Source: Streptomyces sp. NRRL F-5727 (GTDB taxonomy: Bacteria > Actinomycetota > Actinomycetes > Streptomycetales > Streptomycetaceae). Taken from it: a DNA stretch of 64,000 nt. Positions 40,614 to 48,685 of this stretch are shown here, in pieces. Positions within the stretch are counted from its first letter, which is position 1. Each line of letters starts with the position of its first letter. The position numbers were made by a program, and so were the translations under genes. The stretch lies in the NCBI RefSeq assembly GCF_000719555.1, contig NZ_JOGX01000038.1:50208-114207 (forward strand), read 5' to 3'. The notes beneath the pieces were generated by a model. The model searched no databases and was not told the origin of the DNA. It saw only the letters and a list, made by a program, of their open reading frames with translations.

Positions 40614-41915
40614 CTAGGACATCGCCCCGGCGAGTTCCTCGGGGCGGGTCCGGAGCCCGGCCTGGCCGACGCGTACCGAGGGCTTCGGGAGGAACGGTCC
40701 GGTGAGCGCGGTCGTGAACAACGCCATCACGACCATCATGGTGAACATCCGGCTGTCCAGGACTCCGAGACTGACGCCGGCGTTGAGGATGATCAGTTCG
40801 GTGAGGCCGCGGGTGTTCATCAGGGTGCCGAGGGTGCCGGCCTCCCGCCATGACATTCCGGACAGCCTGCCGACCACGGACGCGCCGATCATCTTGCCGG
40901 CGCAGGCGACGGCGATGATGGCGGCCAGTTCGATCAGATCGCGTCCGGTCAACGCCCCGATGTCGACGTTCAGTCCGGTGACGATGAAGAAGACCGGCAG
41001 CAGCACCATGCTGATCCCCGCGAACGGCCTCCTGGCCTCTTCGCCGAACGCGCCGCGGAACTCGCTCGGCATGATGAATCCGAAGGCGAACGCACCGAAT
41101 ATCGCGTGGATCCCGATCCAGGTCGTCGCGTAGGACGACAGGAAGAGCCCGGCGACGAGGACGACGATGAGCCGAGGTGTCATGCGCTCACGGCCCCAGC
41201 GGCGCATGACGAAGGACAGGAACGGGCGTACGAACACCACCATCGCCGTGATGTAGAGCCCGGAGAACAGCACTGTCTGCGCGAGATCCCCGGCGCCACC
41301 GGACGCGGTCACGATCGCCGCGACCAGGGCGAGCAGACACCAGGCGATGACGTCGTCGATGGCCGCGCTGGCCAGTGCGAGGGTGCCGACCCGTGTTCCC
41401 AGCATTCCGTGTTCGGTCAGCATCCGGGCCAGCACGGGGAAGGCGGTGATCGACATCGCCGCGCCCATGAACAGGGCGAACGCGGTGAAGGAGACCTGTT
41501 CTCCGTTCACGGTGTCGTGCCGCTGGTAGAGCAGCGCCGCAAGTCCGATCGCCAGGCTGAACGGGACCACGACCGAGGTGAGGGAGACCGCCGCCGCGGC
41601 ACTGCCTCGTCCCTTCAGCAGCTTCTTGTCGAGTTCCCAGCCGATGCCGAACATGAAGACGAGCAGCCCGACCTGGGCTATCGCCGACAGATACGGTCTC
41701 ACCTCGCTCGGGAAGATCTGGGAAGGCAGGTCCCCGGGTAACAGGCCGAGAAGACTCGGCCCCAGGGCGATTCCGGCGATGATCTCGCCGACGACGGGCG
41801 GCTGGCGCACGTATCGAACCAGCCAACCCAGGAAGGATCCCACGACGAGAATGATGGCGATATCGGCCATCGTGATGGCGATGATCAGATCTTTGCCGCG
41901 TGAGATATCCGCCAT
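40614..41915 (-). CDS. Cation:proton antiporter, CPA2 family
   Basis: Membrane protein of 433 residues with about 12-13 hydrophobic helices, starting MADIAIILVVGSFLGWLVRYV and continuing RQPPVVGEIIAGIALGP, a hallmark of KefB/NapA-type exchangers. The ion-binding region appears as LASAAIDDVIAWCLLALV (DD pair), as in CPA2 antiporters. There is no C-terminal RCK/TrkA-N domain. ATG 41915 has a GGAGGG site. It is on the same strand as, and 143 bp downstream of, the NarL-type regulator. The link to the NRPS cluster is unclear. It might drive export, pH or self-protection, or mark the cluster edge. Confidence 0.92.
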   Translation of the reverse strand: MADISRGKDLIIAITMADIAIILVVGSFLGWLVRYVRQPPVVGEIIAGIALGPSLLGLLPGDLPSQIFPSEVRPYLSAIAQVGLLVFMFGIGWELDKKLLKGRGSAAAAVSLTSVVVPFSLAIGLAALLYQRHDTVNGEQVSFTAFALFMGAAMSITAFPVLARMLTEHGMLGTRVGTLALASAAIDDVIAWCLLALVAAIVTASGGAGDLAQTVLFSGLYITAMVVFVRPFLSFVMRRWGRERMTPRLIVVLVAGLFLSSYATTWIGIHAIFGAFAFGFIMPSEFRGAFGEEARRPFAGISMVLLPVFFIVTGLNVDIGALTGRDLIELAAIIAVACAGKMIGASVVGRLSGMSWREAGTLGTLMNTRGLTELIILNAGVSLGVLDSRMFTMMVVMALFTTALTGPFLPKPSVRVGQAGLRTRPEELAGAMS

Positions 41916-41944
41916 GACGAGCCCTCCGTAGGCATGACTGAGGA

Positions 41945-42016
41945 ATCCCCCGGGGTTCCGCCCGTCCAGGTACGTCGCCGCAGTTCAGCGGCGCACCCGA
42001 AGGAACCCCGGGGGAT
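41945..42016. repeat. Nested inverted repeats between regulator and antiporter genes
   Basis: A 15-bp perfect inverted repeat, ATCCCCCGGGGTTCC at 41945-41959 with its complement at 42002-42016, encloses a second hairpin (CGCCGC 41976-41981 and GCGGCG 41988-41993). Each outer arm also contains the self-complementary CCCCCGGGG. It fills the gap between the NarL-type regulator stop and the antiporter start, so it could be a terminator, an attenuator in the antiporter leader, or a protein-binding site. Confidence 0.75.
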
Positions 42017-42058
42017 GACTGTGAAATGAGCTAGAGGGGCCTTGCAGTGACCCGCAGG

Positions 42059-42664
42059 TCAGAACCAGTGCGCTTCCTGCGCGATGCGCAGCGCGTCGAT
42101 GCGGTTGCGTGCGCCCAGCTTCGTCACCGCGGAAAGGAGATAGTTCCGCACGGTCCCCTCGGAGATGTGTAATTGCGCCGCGATCTCGCTGAGCGTGTCG
42201 CCCTGGGCCAGCAGCTCAAGTACGGAGAGTTGCCGCTGGGAAAGCGGGCAGTCATTGTTTCCCAGCACCGCCACGGTCAATTCCGTGTCGAAGACCCTTT
42301 CCCCTTGGTGCACCCGGTGGATGGACTCGAAGAAACGGTACGGCGAGGCGCTCTGCTGCACCATTCCGGCGATTCGGCCGGTGAATGCCTGCCGTACGAC
42401 CGACCGCTTGAACGATTCGGCGAGCAGGAGACAGCGGCTTCTCGGAAGGCAGGCGATCTTCTCGGCGACGGTGAGGACATTGCTGTCCGCGCCGTCGAAA
42501 TTGAAGATCACGACATCCGGGTGGTGCGTATCGGCGAACTCGATCGCCTCGAGATCGCCGGCCACCGAACCGATGACCCGTATCCCCTTGCCCTGTTCGA
42601 GCAGGGCGGCGAGCGCATAGCGGGACACGTTCATCTTGTCGGCTATCAGTACGTTGATTCCCAT
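42059..42664 (-). CDS. Atypical NarL/FixJ-type orphan response regulator
   Basis: 201-residue protein. The C-terminal LuxR helix-turn-helix (about 138-198) is canonical: LSQRQLSVLELLAQGDTLSE, IAAQLHISEGTVRNYL, VTKLGARNRIDALRIA. The N-terminal receiver fold is present (GINVLIADKMNVSRYALAAL, HHPDVVIFNF), but the phospho-accepting Asp is Asn55 and the acidic pair DD is DK, so normal phosphorylation is impossible. No histidine kinase is adjacent. This matches atypical regulators of antibiotic clusters (RedZ/JadR1 type) that respond to metabolites rather than kinases. ATG 42664 has a GGGGGA site. It could be the master regulator of the upstream cluster. Confidence 0.9.
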   Translation of the reverse strand: MGINVLIADKMNVSRYALAALLEQGKGIRVIGSVAGDLEAIEFADTHHPDVVIFNFDGADSNVLTVAEKIACLPRSRCLLLAESFKRSVVRQAFTGRIAGMVQQSASPYRFFESIHRVHQGERVFDTELTVAVLGNNDCPLSQRQLSVLELLAQGDTLSEIAAQLHISEGTVRNYLLSAVTKLGARNRIDALRIAQEAHWF

Positions 42665-43337
42665 TCATTCCCCCGTTACCGACGCTGAGGTAGGATTTTC
42701 GACTCCGGCCGAGCATGCGCATGATTCGGTGACCGGGCCGGCTCCTTGAGCGGCCCGGTTATGAGTGATGGCACGATGGGATTTACGCGGCATGAGGGGA
42801 ATACTGAGAACGCGTAAACAACGTCTGGACTCGCGGCGGCGTCACGCCGTTTCCTGCTGAAGTGCTCTGTCCCTGGACATCAGGACTCCCCCGTCGCGAT
42901 CTCCCTGAATCCCGCAGTCAGATGATCAAACCAGTGGCCAATACTACAATAGTTATTAAGGAGAGCAAGGACCTGGAATCGTTGTGTCGGGCAGCCGTAA
43001 ACATGACTCATTCACCCCCCTTGACGCCCCGCTTTCAGGACAATTGAGAACCGGCATTCCGGAAAGGTCGGGGGCTCTGCCAGCGGAAACGCGGTCAAGG
43101 CGGTGTTCGGCCACGACCGGCGCGGCAAGCGCCGTACCGTACGCGTACGAATTTCAGCCAGCCGACGTGATCGTGTCGCCCCGCGGGGCCCCGGGCGAAA
43201 CCCGGTTGCTCCCGGTTTGGCCGGTCGACCGTCGATGCCCGGACGGGCCGTCCGGATCGGGATCTTCCGCCGAACGGCTGCTTCAGTGGGGAGATCCGGG
43301 GGAGCCTGGGGGAGTCTGGAAGGCGGAGGTGGGGTCG
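42665..43337. other. 673-bp non-coding, relatively AT-rich boundary region
   Basis: No convincing gene. It contains the leader of the NarL-type regulator, an inverted repeat ACCGGGCCG (42732-42740) with 42751-42759, and the most AT-rich tract in this part of the window (about 42935-42962, AATACTACAATAGTTATTAA). It also has a 13-bp partial copy of the 36086 palindrome at 43138-43150. A 42-codon open frame from ATG 42919 lacks a ribosome-binding site. The base composition change suggests the border between the acquired cluster and core chromosome. Confidence 0.6.
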
Positions 43338-44768
43338 GTGGACGGGATCGTGCGGTCGCGGGGCGAGGGCGAGGCGAGCGGTGCCGCGCGGGATCTGGCG
43401 CGGTGGGCACTGGGTGCGGCGGCGGCCGCGGTGGTCGTGCTGCTGCTGGCGCTGGGCGGCGGCGGGCTGCTGGTGCTGCTGAGCGGGCTCGTGGGACTCG
43501 CGGCCGGGGCCGTCGGGCTGTGGTGGGTCGCCGCGCACCGGGGGGCCTTGCGGGCGGTCGGCGGGGTGTTGGCGATCGGTGCGCCGGTCGGTGTGCTCGT
43601 GCTGTACGTGGTCGGCGGGCTGTGGCTGTTCGCGCTGTCCGCGCTCGCGCTGTGGGCGGTCGCGCTGGGGTGCGCGCGGGAGGCGCTGCGCAGGCCGGGC
43701 GAGGTGGCGGACGCGCCGGCGCCGGCCCGGCCCGGCGTACGGCCCCGGCAGGCGGTGCTGTTCATGAACCCGAAGTCCGGCGGCGGGAAGGTCGGGCGGT
43801 TCGGCCTGGCGACGAAGGCGGAGCGGCTCGGCGCGCGGGTGGTGCTGCTCGATCCGTCGGCGCCCGTCGACGTCACGGCGCTCGCCCGGAAGGCCGTCGC
43901 CGACGGCGCGGACCTGCTCGGGGTGGCCGGCGGCGACGGCACCCAGGCGCTGGTGGCGGCGGTGGCCGCCGAGCACGACCTGCCGTTCCTGGTGGTCTCG
44001 GCCGGGACGCGGAACCACTTCGCGATGGACCTCGGCCTCGACCGGAACGATCCGGCGGCCTGCCTGGACGCGCTCACCGACGGCGAGGAGCTCCGCGTCG
44101 ACCTCGGCACGGTCTCCGGGCGGCCGTTCGTCAACACGGTCTCCTTCGGGGTGTACGCGGACGTGGTGCAGCGCCCGGAGTACCGCGACGCCAAGGCGGA
44201 GACCGCGTTCGAGGCGCTGCCCGACCTGCTGCGGGGCGGCCAGGGCGACCGGCTCGACGCGACCGCCGACACCACCCGGCTGCCGGGCCAGCAGGCGATC
44301 CTGGTCAGCAACAACCCGTATGCCGCGCCCGACCTGTTCAGCGCGGCCACCGGGCACCGCACCCGGCTGGACGGCGGCCGGCTCGGCGTGATCGGCATCC
44401 GGGTGGACGGCGCCGCGCACGCCGCCGACCTGGTCGTCCGGGGCACCCAGTCGGCCGCGCTCAACGTCCTGACCGCGCACCGCGTCGAAGTCCACGGCGG
44501 GGTGACCACCGCCGGCGTACGGAAGGCGGAGGACACCGTGGCGGTGGCGGTGGACGGCGAGGCGCTCGTCCTGCCCACCCCGGTCGTCTGCGAGCTGCGG
44601 CCCCGGGCGCTGCGGGTGCTGGTGCCGCGGGCCCGGCCGGGAGTGGTTCCGCCGCCCCCGCCGTTGGACTGGCGGCGGATCATCCGGCTCGCCTTTCCCG
44701 AACAGTACGGCTCCGGCCCCGCGCACCGTCCGGAACCGACCGAGGACCCCTACAGGAGCGGCGCATGA
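43338..44768 (+). CDS. Diacylglycerol/lipid kinase family protein with N-terminal membrane segments
   Basis: 476-residue protein. Residues 15-110 form several hydrophobic segments (AAAAVVVLLLALGGGGLLVL and the like). A DAGK catalytic domain follows from about 135: VLFMNPKSGGGKVGRF, the glycine-rich GVAGGDGTQALVAAVAAEHD, and VVSAGTRNHFAMDLGLD. It phosphorylates a lipid such as diacylglycerol or a sphingoid-like substrate, or transfers a nucleotide. The exact substrate is unknown. GTG 43338 is chosen for the strong GGAGGTGGGG site; the frame is open further upstream. The ATGA overlap with a PAP2 phosphatase suggests a lipid phosphorylation/dephosphorylation pair at the membrane. Confidence 0.88.
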   Translation: MDGIVRSRGEGEASGAARDLARWALGAAAAAVVVLLLALGGGGLLVLLSGLVGLAAGAVGLWWVAAHRGALRAVGGVLAIGAPVGVLVLYVVGGLWLFALSALALWAVALGCAREALRRPGEVADAPAPARPGVRPRQAVLFMNPKSGGGKVGRFGLATKAERLGARVVLLDPSAPVDVTALARKAVADGADLLGVAGGDGTQALVAAVAAEHDLPFLVVSAGTRNHFAMDLGLDRNDPAACLDALTDGEELRVDLGTVSGRPFVNTVSFGVYADVVQRPEYRDAKAETAFEALPDLLRGGQGDRLDATADTTRLPGQQAILVSNNPYAAPDLFSAATGHRTRLDGGRLGVIGIRVDGAAHAADLVVRGTQSAALNVLTAHRVEVHGGVTTAGVRKAEDTVAVAVDGEALVLPTPVVCELRPRALRVLVPRARPGVVPPPPPLDWRRIIRLAFPEQYGSGPAHRPEPTEDPYRSGA

Positions 44769-45433
44769 GTGACGAGAACAGCGGCAGGCACGAGGCGGGG
44801 GCCGACCCCGGCGTGCGGACGGCGACGCGGGTGCGGCTGCGGGACCGGCCGCGGGCCACCGCCCTCACGGTCCGGGCCGTCCTGCACGACCTGCGGGCCG
44901 TGGACGGCGCCCTGTACGCGGCGGTGGCCGCCACGCCCACCCCCGCCCTGGACGTGGGCCTGCGCCGGCTGTCCCACGCCGCCGACCACTCCAAGATCTC
45001 CTTCGCCGTGGCCGCGGGGCTCGCCCTCCTCCCGGGCCGCCCGCGCCGCGCGGCGGCCGCGGGCGTCGGCGCGATCGCGATCGCCTCGGCCACCGCGAAC
45101 CTGCTCGGCAAGCGGCTGGTCCGCCGGCCGCGCCCGGACCGGGAGGCGGCCCGGGTGGTGGTGGGCCGGCACGTCCCGATGCCGGAGTCGGCGTCGTTCC
45201 CGTCCGGTCACACCGCCTCCGCGGTCGCCTTCGCGACCGCCGTCGGCGTCGTCCTGCCGCCCGCGGTCGTGCCGCTGGGGCTGCTGGCCTCCGCGGTCGG
45301 CTACTCCCGCGTCCACACCGGGGTCCACTACCCAGGCGACGTCGCCGCGGGCGCCGTCCTCGGCCTGGCCGGCGGCGCCGCCTCGGTGGCCGTCGGAGCG
45401 TCCCTCAGCCGGGCGTTCCGGCGGCCCTCCTGA
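44765..45433 (+). CDS. PAP2 superfamily lipid phosphatase
   Basis: 222-residue membrane phosphatase. The three-part acid phosphatase signature is complete: GKRLVRRPRPDRE, FPSGHTASAVAF and YSRVHTGVHYPGDVAAGAVL, with hydrophobic helices between. It dephosphorylates phosphatidate, polyprenyl diphosphate or similar lipids on the outer side of the membrane. Translationally coupled to the preceding kinase-like gene. Nothing ties it to the mevalonate cluster 37 kb away. Confidence 0.92.
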   Translation: MSDENSGRHEAGADPGVRTATRVRLRDRPRATALTVRAVLHDLRAVDGALYAAVAATPTPALDVGLRRLSHAADHSKISFAVAAGLALLPGRPRRAAAAGVGAIAIASATANLLGKRLVRRPRPDREAARVVVGRHVPMPESASFPSGHTASAVAFATAVGVVLPPAVVPLGLLASAVGYSRVHTGVHYPGDVAAGAVLGLAGGAASVAVGASLSRAFRRPS

Positions 45434-45460
45434 CGGCGCGCCACCGGAGCCCGTGCCAGG

Positions 45461-46465
45461 TCACGCCGGGTGGACGGCGCGGGCCAGGGCCTCCTCCGGG
45501 ATGTCCAGGGCGGCGATCCGCTCCGGGTCGGCGAGGACGTGCAGCTGGACGATGCGGTCGCCGACGACGGTGAAGACCATGAGCGAGCCCGGCTTGCCGT
45601 CGACGACCGACAGGACGGCCGGCTGCCCGTTGACGACCAGCGGCAGCGCGGCGTGGCGGAAGGTCGCGTAGAAGAGGGCCTGGCGGGTGATCTCCTCGGC
45701 GCCGCGGATCAGCCTGGAGACGCCGGAGAGGAGCGTGCCGCCGTCGGCGCGCAGCACCGCGTCCGGGTCGAGGACGGCGAGCAGCCCCTCGAAGTCGCCG
45801 CCCTGCGAGGCGGCGAGGAAGGCGTCGGCGATCTCCCGCTGGCGGCGCGGGTCCGGGCCGGGACCCGGGGCGGCGTCCTGCACGCGCCGCCGGGCCCGGC
45901 TGGCCATCTGCCGGGCCGCCGCGGGCGTACGGTCCACGATCTGCGCGATCTCGTCGAAGGAGACGGCGAACATGTCGTGCAGCACGAAGGCGAGCCGCTC
46001 GGCGGGGGCGAGGGTCTCCAGCACGACGAGGAGCGCGAGGCCGACCGACTCCGTCAGTTCGGCGGCGTGCTCCGGGTCTCCGGCGCCGGGGATGTGCACG
46101 ATCGGGTCGGGGACGAAGGAGTCGAGCGGGTCCTCGCGGCGCGAGCCGCGCGAGCGCAGCATGTCCAGGCAGACCCGGCCGATGACCGTGGTGAGCCAGC
46201 CGGTGAGGTTGGCGACGCCGCTGACGTCGGTGCGGCTGAGCTTGAACCAGGTCTCCTGGACCGCGTCCTCGGCCTCGCTGAGCGAGCCGAGCATGCGGTA
46301 CGCGACGGCCCTCAGGTGCCCGCGGTCGGCGTCGAAGCGGCGCGCGAGCGCGTCCGCGTCCACGCCGCCGCCCGCCGTGCCGCCGCCCGCCGTGCCGCCG
46401 CCCGCCGTGCCGCCGCCCGCCGTGCCGCCGTCCGAAGTGGTGCCGTCCGCTGTGCTCGCGTCCAT
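45461..46465 (-). CDS. ECF41-type sigma factor with SnoaL-like C-terminal domain
   Basis: 334-residue RNA polymerase sigma factor. Region 2 is seen in HLRAVAYRMLGSLSEAEDAV and WLTTVIGRVCLDMLRSRGSR, and region 4 in AERLAFVLHDMFAVSFDEIA with TPAAARQMASRARRRVQ. A roughly 120-residue SnoaL_2-like extension follows, characteristic of ECF41 (SigJ), which replaces a separate anti-sigma factor as regulator. ATG 46465 has an AGGGGGAGA site; ATG 46495 is in frame. The N-terminal 40 residues are low-complexity Gly-Thr-Ala from a DNA tandem repeat. It is divergent from a rhodanese gene. ECF41 genes usually neighbour a carboxymuconolactone decarboxylase or oxidoreductase, which is not seen here. Confidence 0.92.
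   Translation of the reverse strand: MDASTADGTTSDGGTAGGGTAGGGTAGGGTAGGGVDADALARRFDADRGHLRAVAYRMLGSLSEAEDAVQETWFKLSRTDVSGVANLTGWLTTVIGRVCLDMLRSRGSRREDPLDSFVPDPIVHIPGAGDPEHAAELTESVGLALLVVLETLAPAERLAFVLHDMFAVSFDEIAQIVDRTPAAARQMASRARRRVQDAAPGPGPDPRRQREIADAFLAASQGGDFEGLLAVLDPDAVLRADGGTLLSGVSRLIRGAEEITRQALFYATFRHAALPLVVNGQPAVLSVVDGKPGSLMVFTVVGDRIVQLHVLADPERIAALDIPEEALARAVHPA
46366..46425. repeat. Four perfect 15-bp tandem repeats in the sigma factor gene
   Basis: CGCCGCCCGCCGTGC is repeated four times head to tail and encodes Gly-Thr-Ala-Gly-Gly repeats just before sigma region 2. As a multiple of three it can expand or contract without frameshift. Confidence 0.93.
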
Positions 46466-46713
46466 CCGCCGATCTCCCCCTTCGCTTCCCGTCATGCCTC
46501 CATGACGGACCAGAACCCGTGGATGTGACAACGGAGCGGCGGCCCCACGCGCGCGTGCCCGCGTCCGGACACAGCCCCGGCAGGGCTCCACCGGTCTCGG
46601 CCCGTGAGATCCACGCCGTCCCGGGCGGATCACCAGGGTTTCCCCGGCCGTTGCCCGAGAGCGCCGTGGAACGCCACTTCAGCGCATTGATCGACATCCG
46701 TAGATTGATCACC

Positions 46714-47208
46714 ATGACGACGACAGGCACCCAGGTCAACCCCGTACTGCGCACCCCGCCGGCCTCGCCCGCCGCCGCGGCCGCCTACTTCTCCGCCAGC
46801 CTCGCCTTCCACGCGGACGTCTCCGACGTGGCCGCCGCCCTGGCCACCGCCGCGGCCGACGGCACGGACCCCGGCTTCGTGGTGATCGACTCCCGTTCCA
46901 CCGCCTCCTGGGACCAGGGCCACATCCCCGGCGCCGTCCACCTCCCCACCGCGCTCATCCCCGAGCAGGCGGAGCAGCTCCTCGACAAGGCCGTCCCGGT
47001 CGTCACCTACTGCTGGGGCCCCGGCTGCAACGGCGCCACGCGCGCGGCGCTCGCCCTCGCCGAGCTGGGCTTCCAGGTGAAGGAGATGCTCGGCGGCTTC
47101 GAGTACTGGGCGCGCGAGGGCTTCGCCTACGAGACCTGGGAGGGCCCGGCCCAGCGCGCCGCGGACCCGCTGACGGCACCCGTCGACGCCGAGGACTGCG
47201 GCTGCTGA
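46714..47208 (+). CDS. Rhodanese-like sulfurtransferase
   Basis: Single-domain rhodanese of 164 residues. It has DSRSTASWDQGHIPGAVHLP, the active-site Cys loop TYCWGPGCNGATRAALALAE, and GGFEYWAREGF. The loop carries two Cys residues, and the second (GPGCNG) is extended compared with the usual CxxGxRS loop, as in a known Streptomyces/proteobacterial subfamily. The C terminus is Cys-rich (EDCGC). ATG 46714 lacks an evident ribosome-binding site, and a leaderless transcript is possible. It probably handles sulfane sulfur or thiosulfate. Confidence 0.88.
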   Translation: MTTTGTQVNPVLRTPPASPAAAAAYFSASLAFHADVSDVAAALATAAADGTDPGFVVIDSRSTASWDQGHIPGAVHLPTALIPEQAEQLLDKAVPVVTYCWGPGCNGATRAALALAELGFQVKEMLGGFEYWAREGFAYETWEGPAQRAADPLTAPVDAEDCGC

Positions 47209-47259
47209 GGAAACGGATTTCGGATTTCGCCGCCCATGCCGTAAGGTCATATTCACCGA

Positions 47260-47333
47260 CGCGGGGTGGAGCAGCTCGGTAGCTCGCTGGGCTCATAACC
47301 CAGAGGTCGCAGGTTCAAATCCTGTCCCCGCTA
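47260..47333 (+). tRNA. Initiator tRNA-fMet (CAT)
   Basis: 74-nt cloverleaf with anticodon CAT in CTGGGCTCATAACCCAG. It has the initiator hallmarks: C1 unpaired with T72 at the end of the acceptor stem (CGCGGGG/CCCCGCT) and three consecutive G-C pairs in the anticodon stem. T-loop GGTTCAAATCC. No CCA is encoded. Similar over most of its length to E. coli tRNA-fMet as remembered. Confidence 0.97.
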
Positions 47334-47349
47334 CTCAGTAGCCCGAAGG

Positions 47350-48084
47350 CGGTCGATCCAGGAGATCGCCAGGAAGGCCGGCACCACCAGCCGCACGCTC
47401 CGCCACTACGGCGAGCTGGGGCTGCTGGAGCCGAGCCGGATCGGCGCGAACGGTTACCGGTACTACGACCAGGCGGCGCTCGTGCGGCTGCAGCGGATCC
47501 TGCTGCTGCGCGAGCTCGGGCTCTCGCTGCCCGCGATCGCCGAGGTCCTCGAAGGCCAGCGGGACACCTCGGCCGCCCTGCGCACGCATCTGGCCCTCCT
47601 CCAGCAGGAGCGCGAGCGCATCGGGCGGCAGATCGAGGCCGTGCGGACCACTCTCCACAAGACCGAGAGAGGAGAACAGCTCATGGCCGAGGAAGTCTTC
47701 GACGGCTTCGACCACACCCAGTACGAGGCCGAGGTCACCGAACGGTGGGGCCGCGACGCGTACGAGAAGGGCGACCGCTGGTGGCGTTCGCTCAGCGAGG
47801 CCGAGAAGAAGGAGTTCATGGAGACGCAGGCCGGCATCGCCCGCGACTTCGGCGCGGCGGCCGCGGCCGGGCTCGCGCCGGACAGCGACGAGGTGCAGGC
47901 GCTGGCCCGGAGGCAGTACGACTGGCTCTCCGTCACCACCAGCCCGACGAAGGAGTACCTGATCGGGCTCGGCCAGATGTACGTCGACGACCCCCGGTTC
48001 ACCCAGAACTACGACCGGCACGGCGAGGGCACCGCCGTCCTGGTCCGCGACGCCCTGAAGGTGTGGGCCGAGCGCAACCTGTGA
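47350..48084 (+). CDS. TipA-like MerR regulator, start codon not visible
   Basis: The frame encodes a full MerR winged helix (RSIQEIARKAGTTSRTLRHY, LGLLEPSRIGANGYRYYDQA), a coiled coil (about HLALLQQERERIGRQIEAVR) and a TipAS-type antibiotic-recognition domain (FDGFDHTQYEAEVTERWG to the end). The frame is closed by TAA at 47296, inside the tRNA. Between there and the helix-turn-helix no ATG, GTG or TTG occurs. The codon where family members start is AGG (47347). GTG 47482 is the first canonical start and would remove the DNA-binding domain. An internal ATG 47683 with a strong site can give the 133-residue TipAS-like form. Either the long form starts at a rare codon or it is lost. Confidence 0.8.
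   Translation, partial: RSIQEIARKAGTTSRTLRHYGELGLLEPSRIGANGYRYYDQAALVRLQRILLLRELGLSLPAIAEVLEGQRDTSAALRTHLALLQQERERIGRQIEAVRTTLHKTERGEQLMAEEVFDGFDHTQYEAEVTERWGRDAYEKGDRWWRSLSEAEKKEFMETQAGIARDFGAAAAAGLAPDSDEVQALARRQYDWLSVTTSPTKEYLIGLGQMYVDDPRFTQNYDRHGEGTAVLVRDALKVWAERNL
47666..47674 (+). promoter_or_regulatory. Internal ribosome-binding site for TipAS-like short form
   Basis: AGAGAGGAG lies 8 nt before ATG 47683, at the junction between the MerR part and the drug-binding part. This is the same design as tipA, in which TipAS is made from an internal start. Confidence 0.7.
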
Positions 48085-48190
48085 CCCGCCCCGCCCGGGC
48101 GCGTCCGAAGTAAACCCTGGCCGAAACCGTCCCGCTCCGCGCCTGTCCCTTTGCCCGGACGTGAATGCGGAACGTAACGTCGTGAACGCC

Positions 48191-48613
48191 ATGCGTGAGC
48201 CGAGTGTGCCGATCGGGCGAGGAGCAGCAGGAGGACGGGCGCCCGTCCTCCTGCTGCTCCTCGCGCTCGTCGCGCTCTTCGCGGGGCTCTGCCACGGCGT
48301 CCCCGCCGACGCGGCGCCCGCCGCGGCCGGGCACGCGGCCACCGGCGCGGCCGTCGCCGAGGCCGGCCCCGTCCACGGGCCCGTCCCGCACGGCTGCGGG
48401 CAGGGCGGCGAGGGCCACGCGGCCGAGCTGCCGCTCTCCGCGCAGACGGCCGCCGCCCCGCAGCTCGACCCGCCCGGACCCGGCGCGGCCGTCGCCGCCG
48501 ACCGCGACGGCACGCTGCCGCCGGCGGCGGAACGGCGCCACGCGCGCACCCGCGCGGGGCCCTGCCCCGAACCCGGACGGCTGCTCATCGCCCTCGGAGT
48601 GGACCGGAACTGA
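48191..48613 (+). CDS. Small secreted or membrane-anchored hypothetical protein
   Basis: 140 residues from ATG 48191. A hydrophobic segment APVLLLLLALVALFAGLCHG follows a short basic N terminus, so a signal peptide or single anchor is likely. The rest is Ala/Pro/Gly-rich with one Cys and several His (VHGPVPHGCGQGGEGHAAE). There is no recognisable domain. It ends 72 nt before a PLP enzyme gene and MFS gene on the same strand and may be co-transcribed. The His/Cys-rich stretch suggests metal binding, but this is speculation. Confidence 0.65.
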   Translation: MREPSVPIGRGAAGGRAPVLLLLLALVALFAGLCHGVPADAAPAAAGHAATGAAVAEAGPVHGPVPHGCGQGGEGHAAELPLSAQTAAAPQLDPPGPGAAVAADRDGTLPPAAERRHARTRAGPCPEPGRLLIALGVDRN

Positions 48614-48685
48614 CCGCCGACTCTCGCCCCGCGACAGTCAGGCCCCTTCCGGCGCACCACCCACTCCGAGGACGTACCCACACCC

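Noticed and set aside
14518..42664. Salicylate or 2,3-dihydroxybenzoate synthesis genes (PchA/B, YbtS, EntA/B/C)
   Set aside because: None of the plausible frames shows chorismate-utilising enzyme motifs. The SDR at 20918 could recall EntA, but isochorismatase and isochorismate synthase are missing.
42919..43047. Small gene of 42 codons (starts MIKPVANTTIVIKESKDLES)
   Set aside because: No ribosome-binding site, no family resemblance and no partner genes; kept only as a note in the intergenic entry.
47260..47333. tRNA-fMet as integration site of a mobile element
   Set aside because: No integrase, excisionase or direct repeat of the tRNA 3' end was seen in the window.
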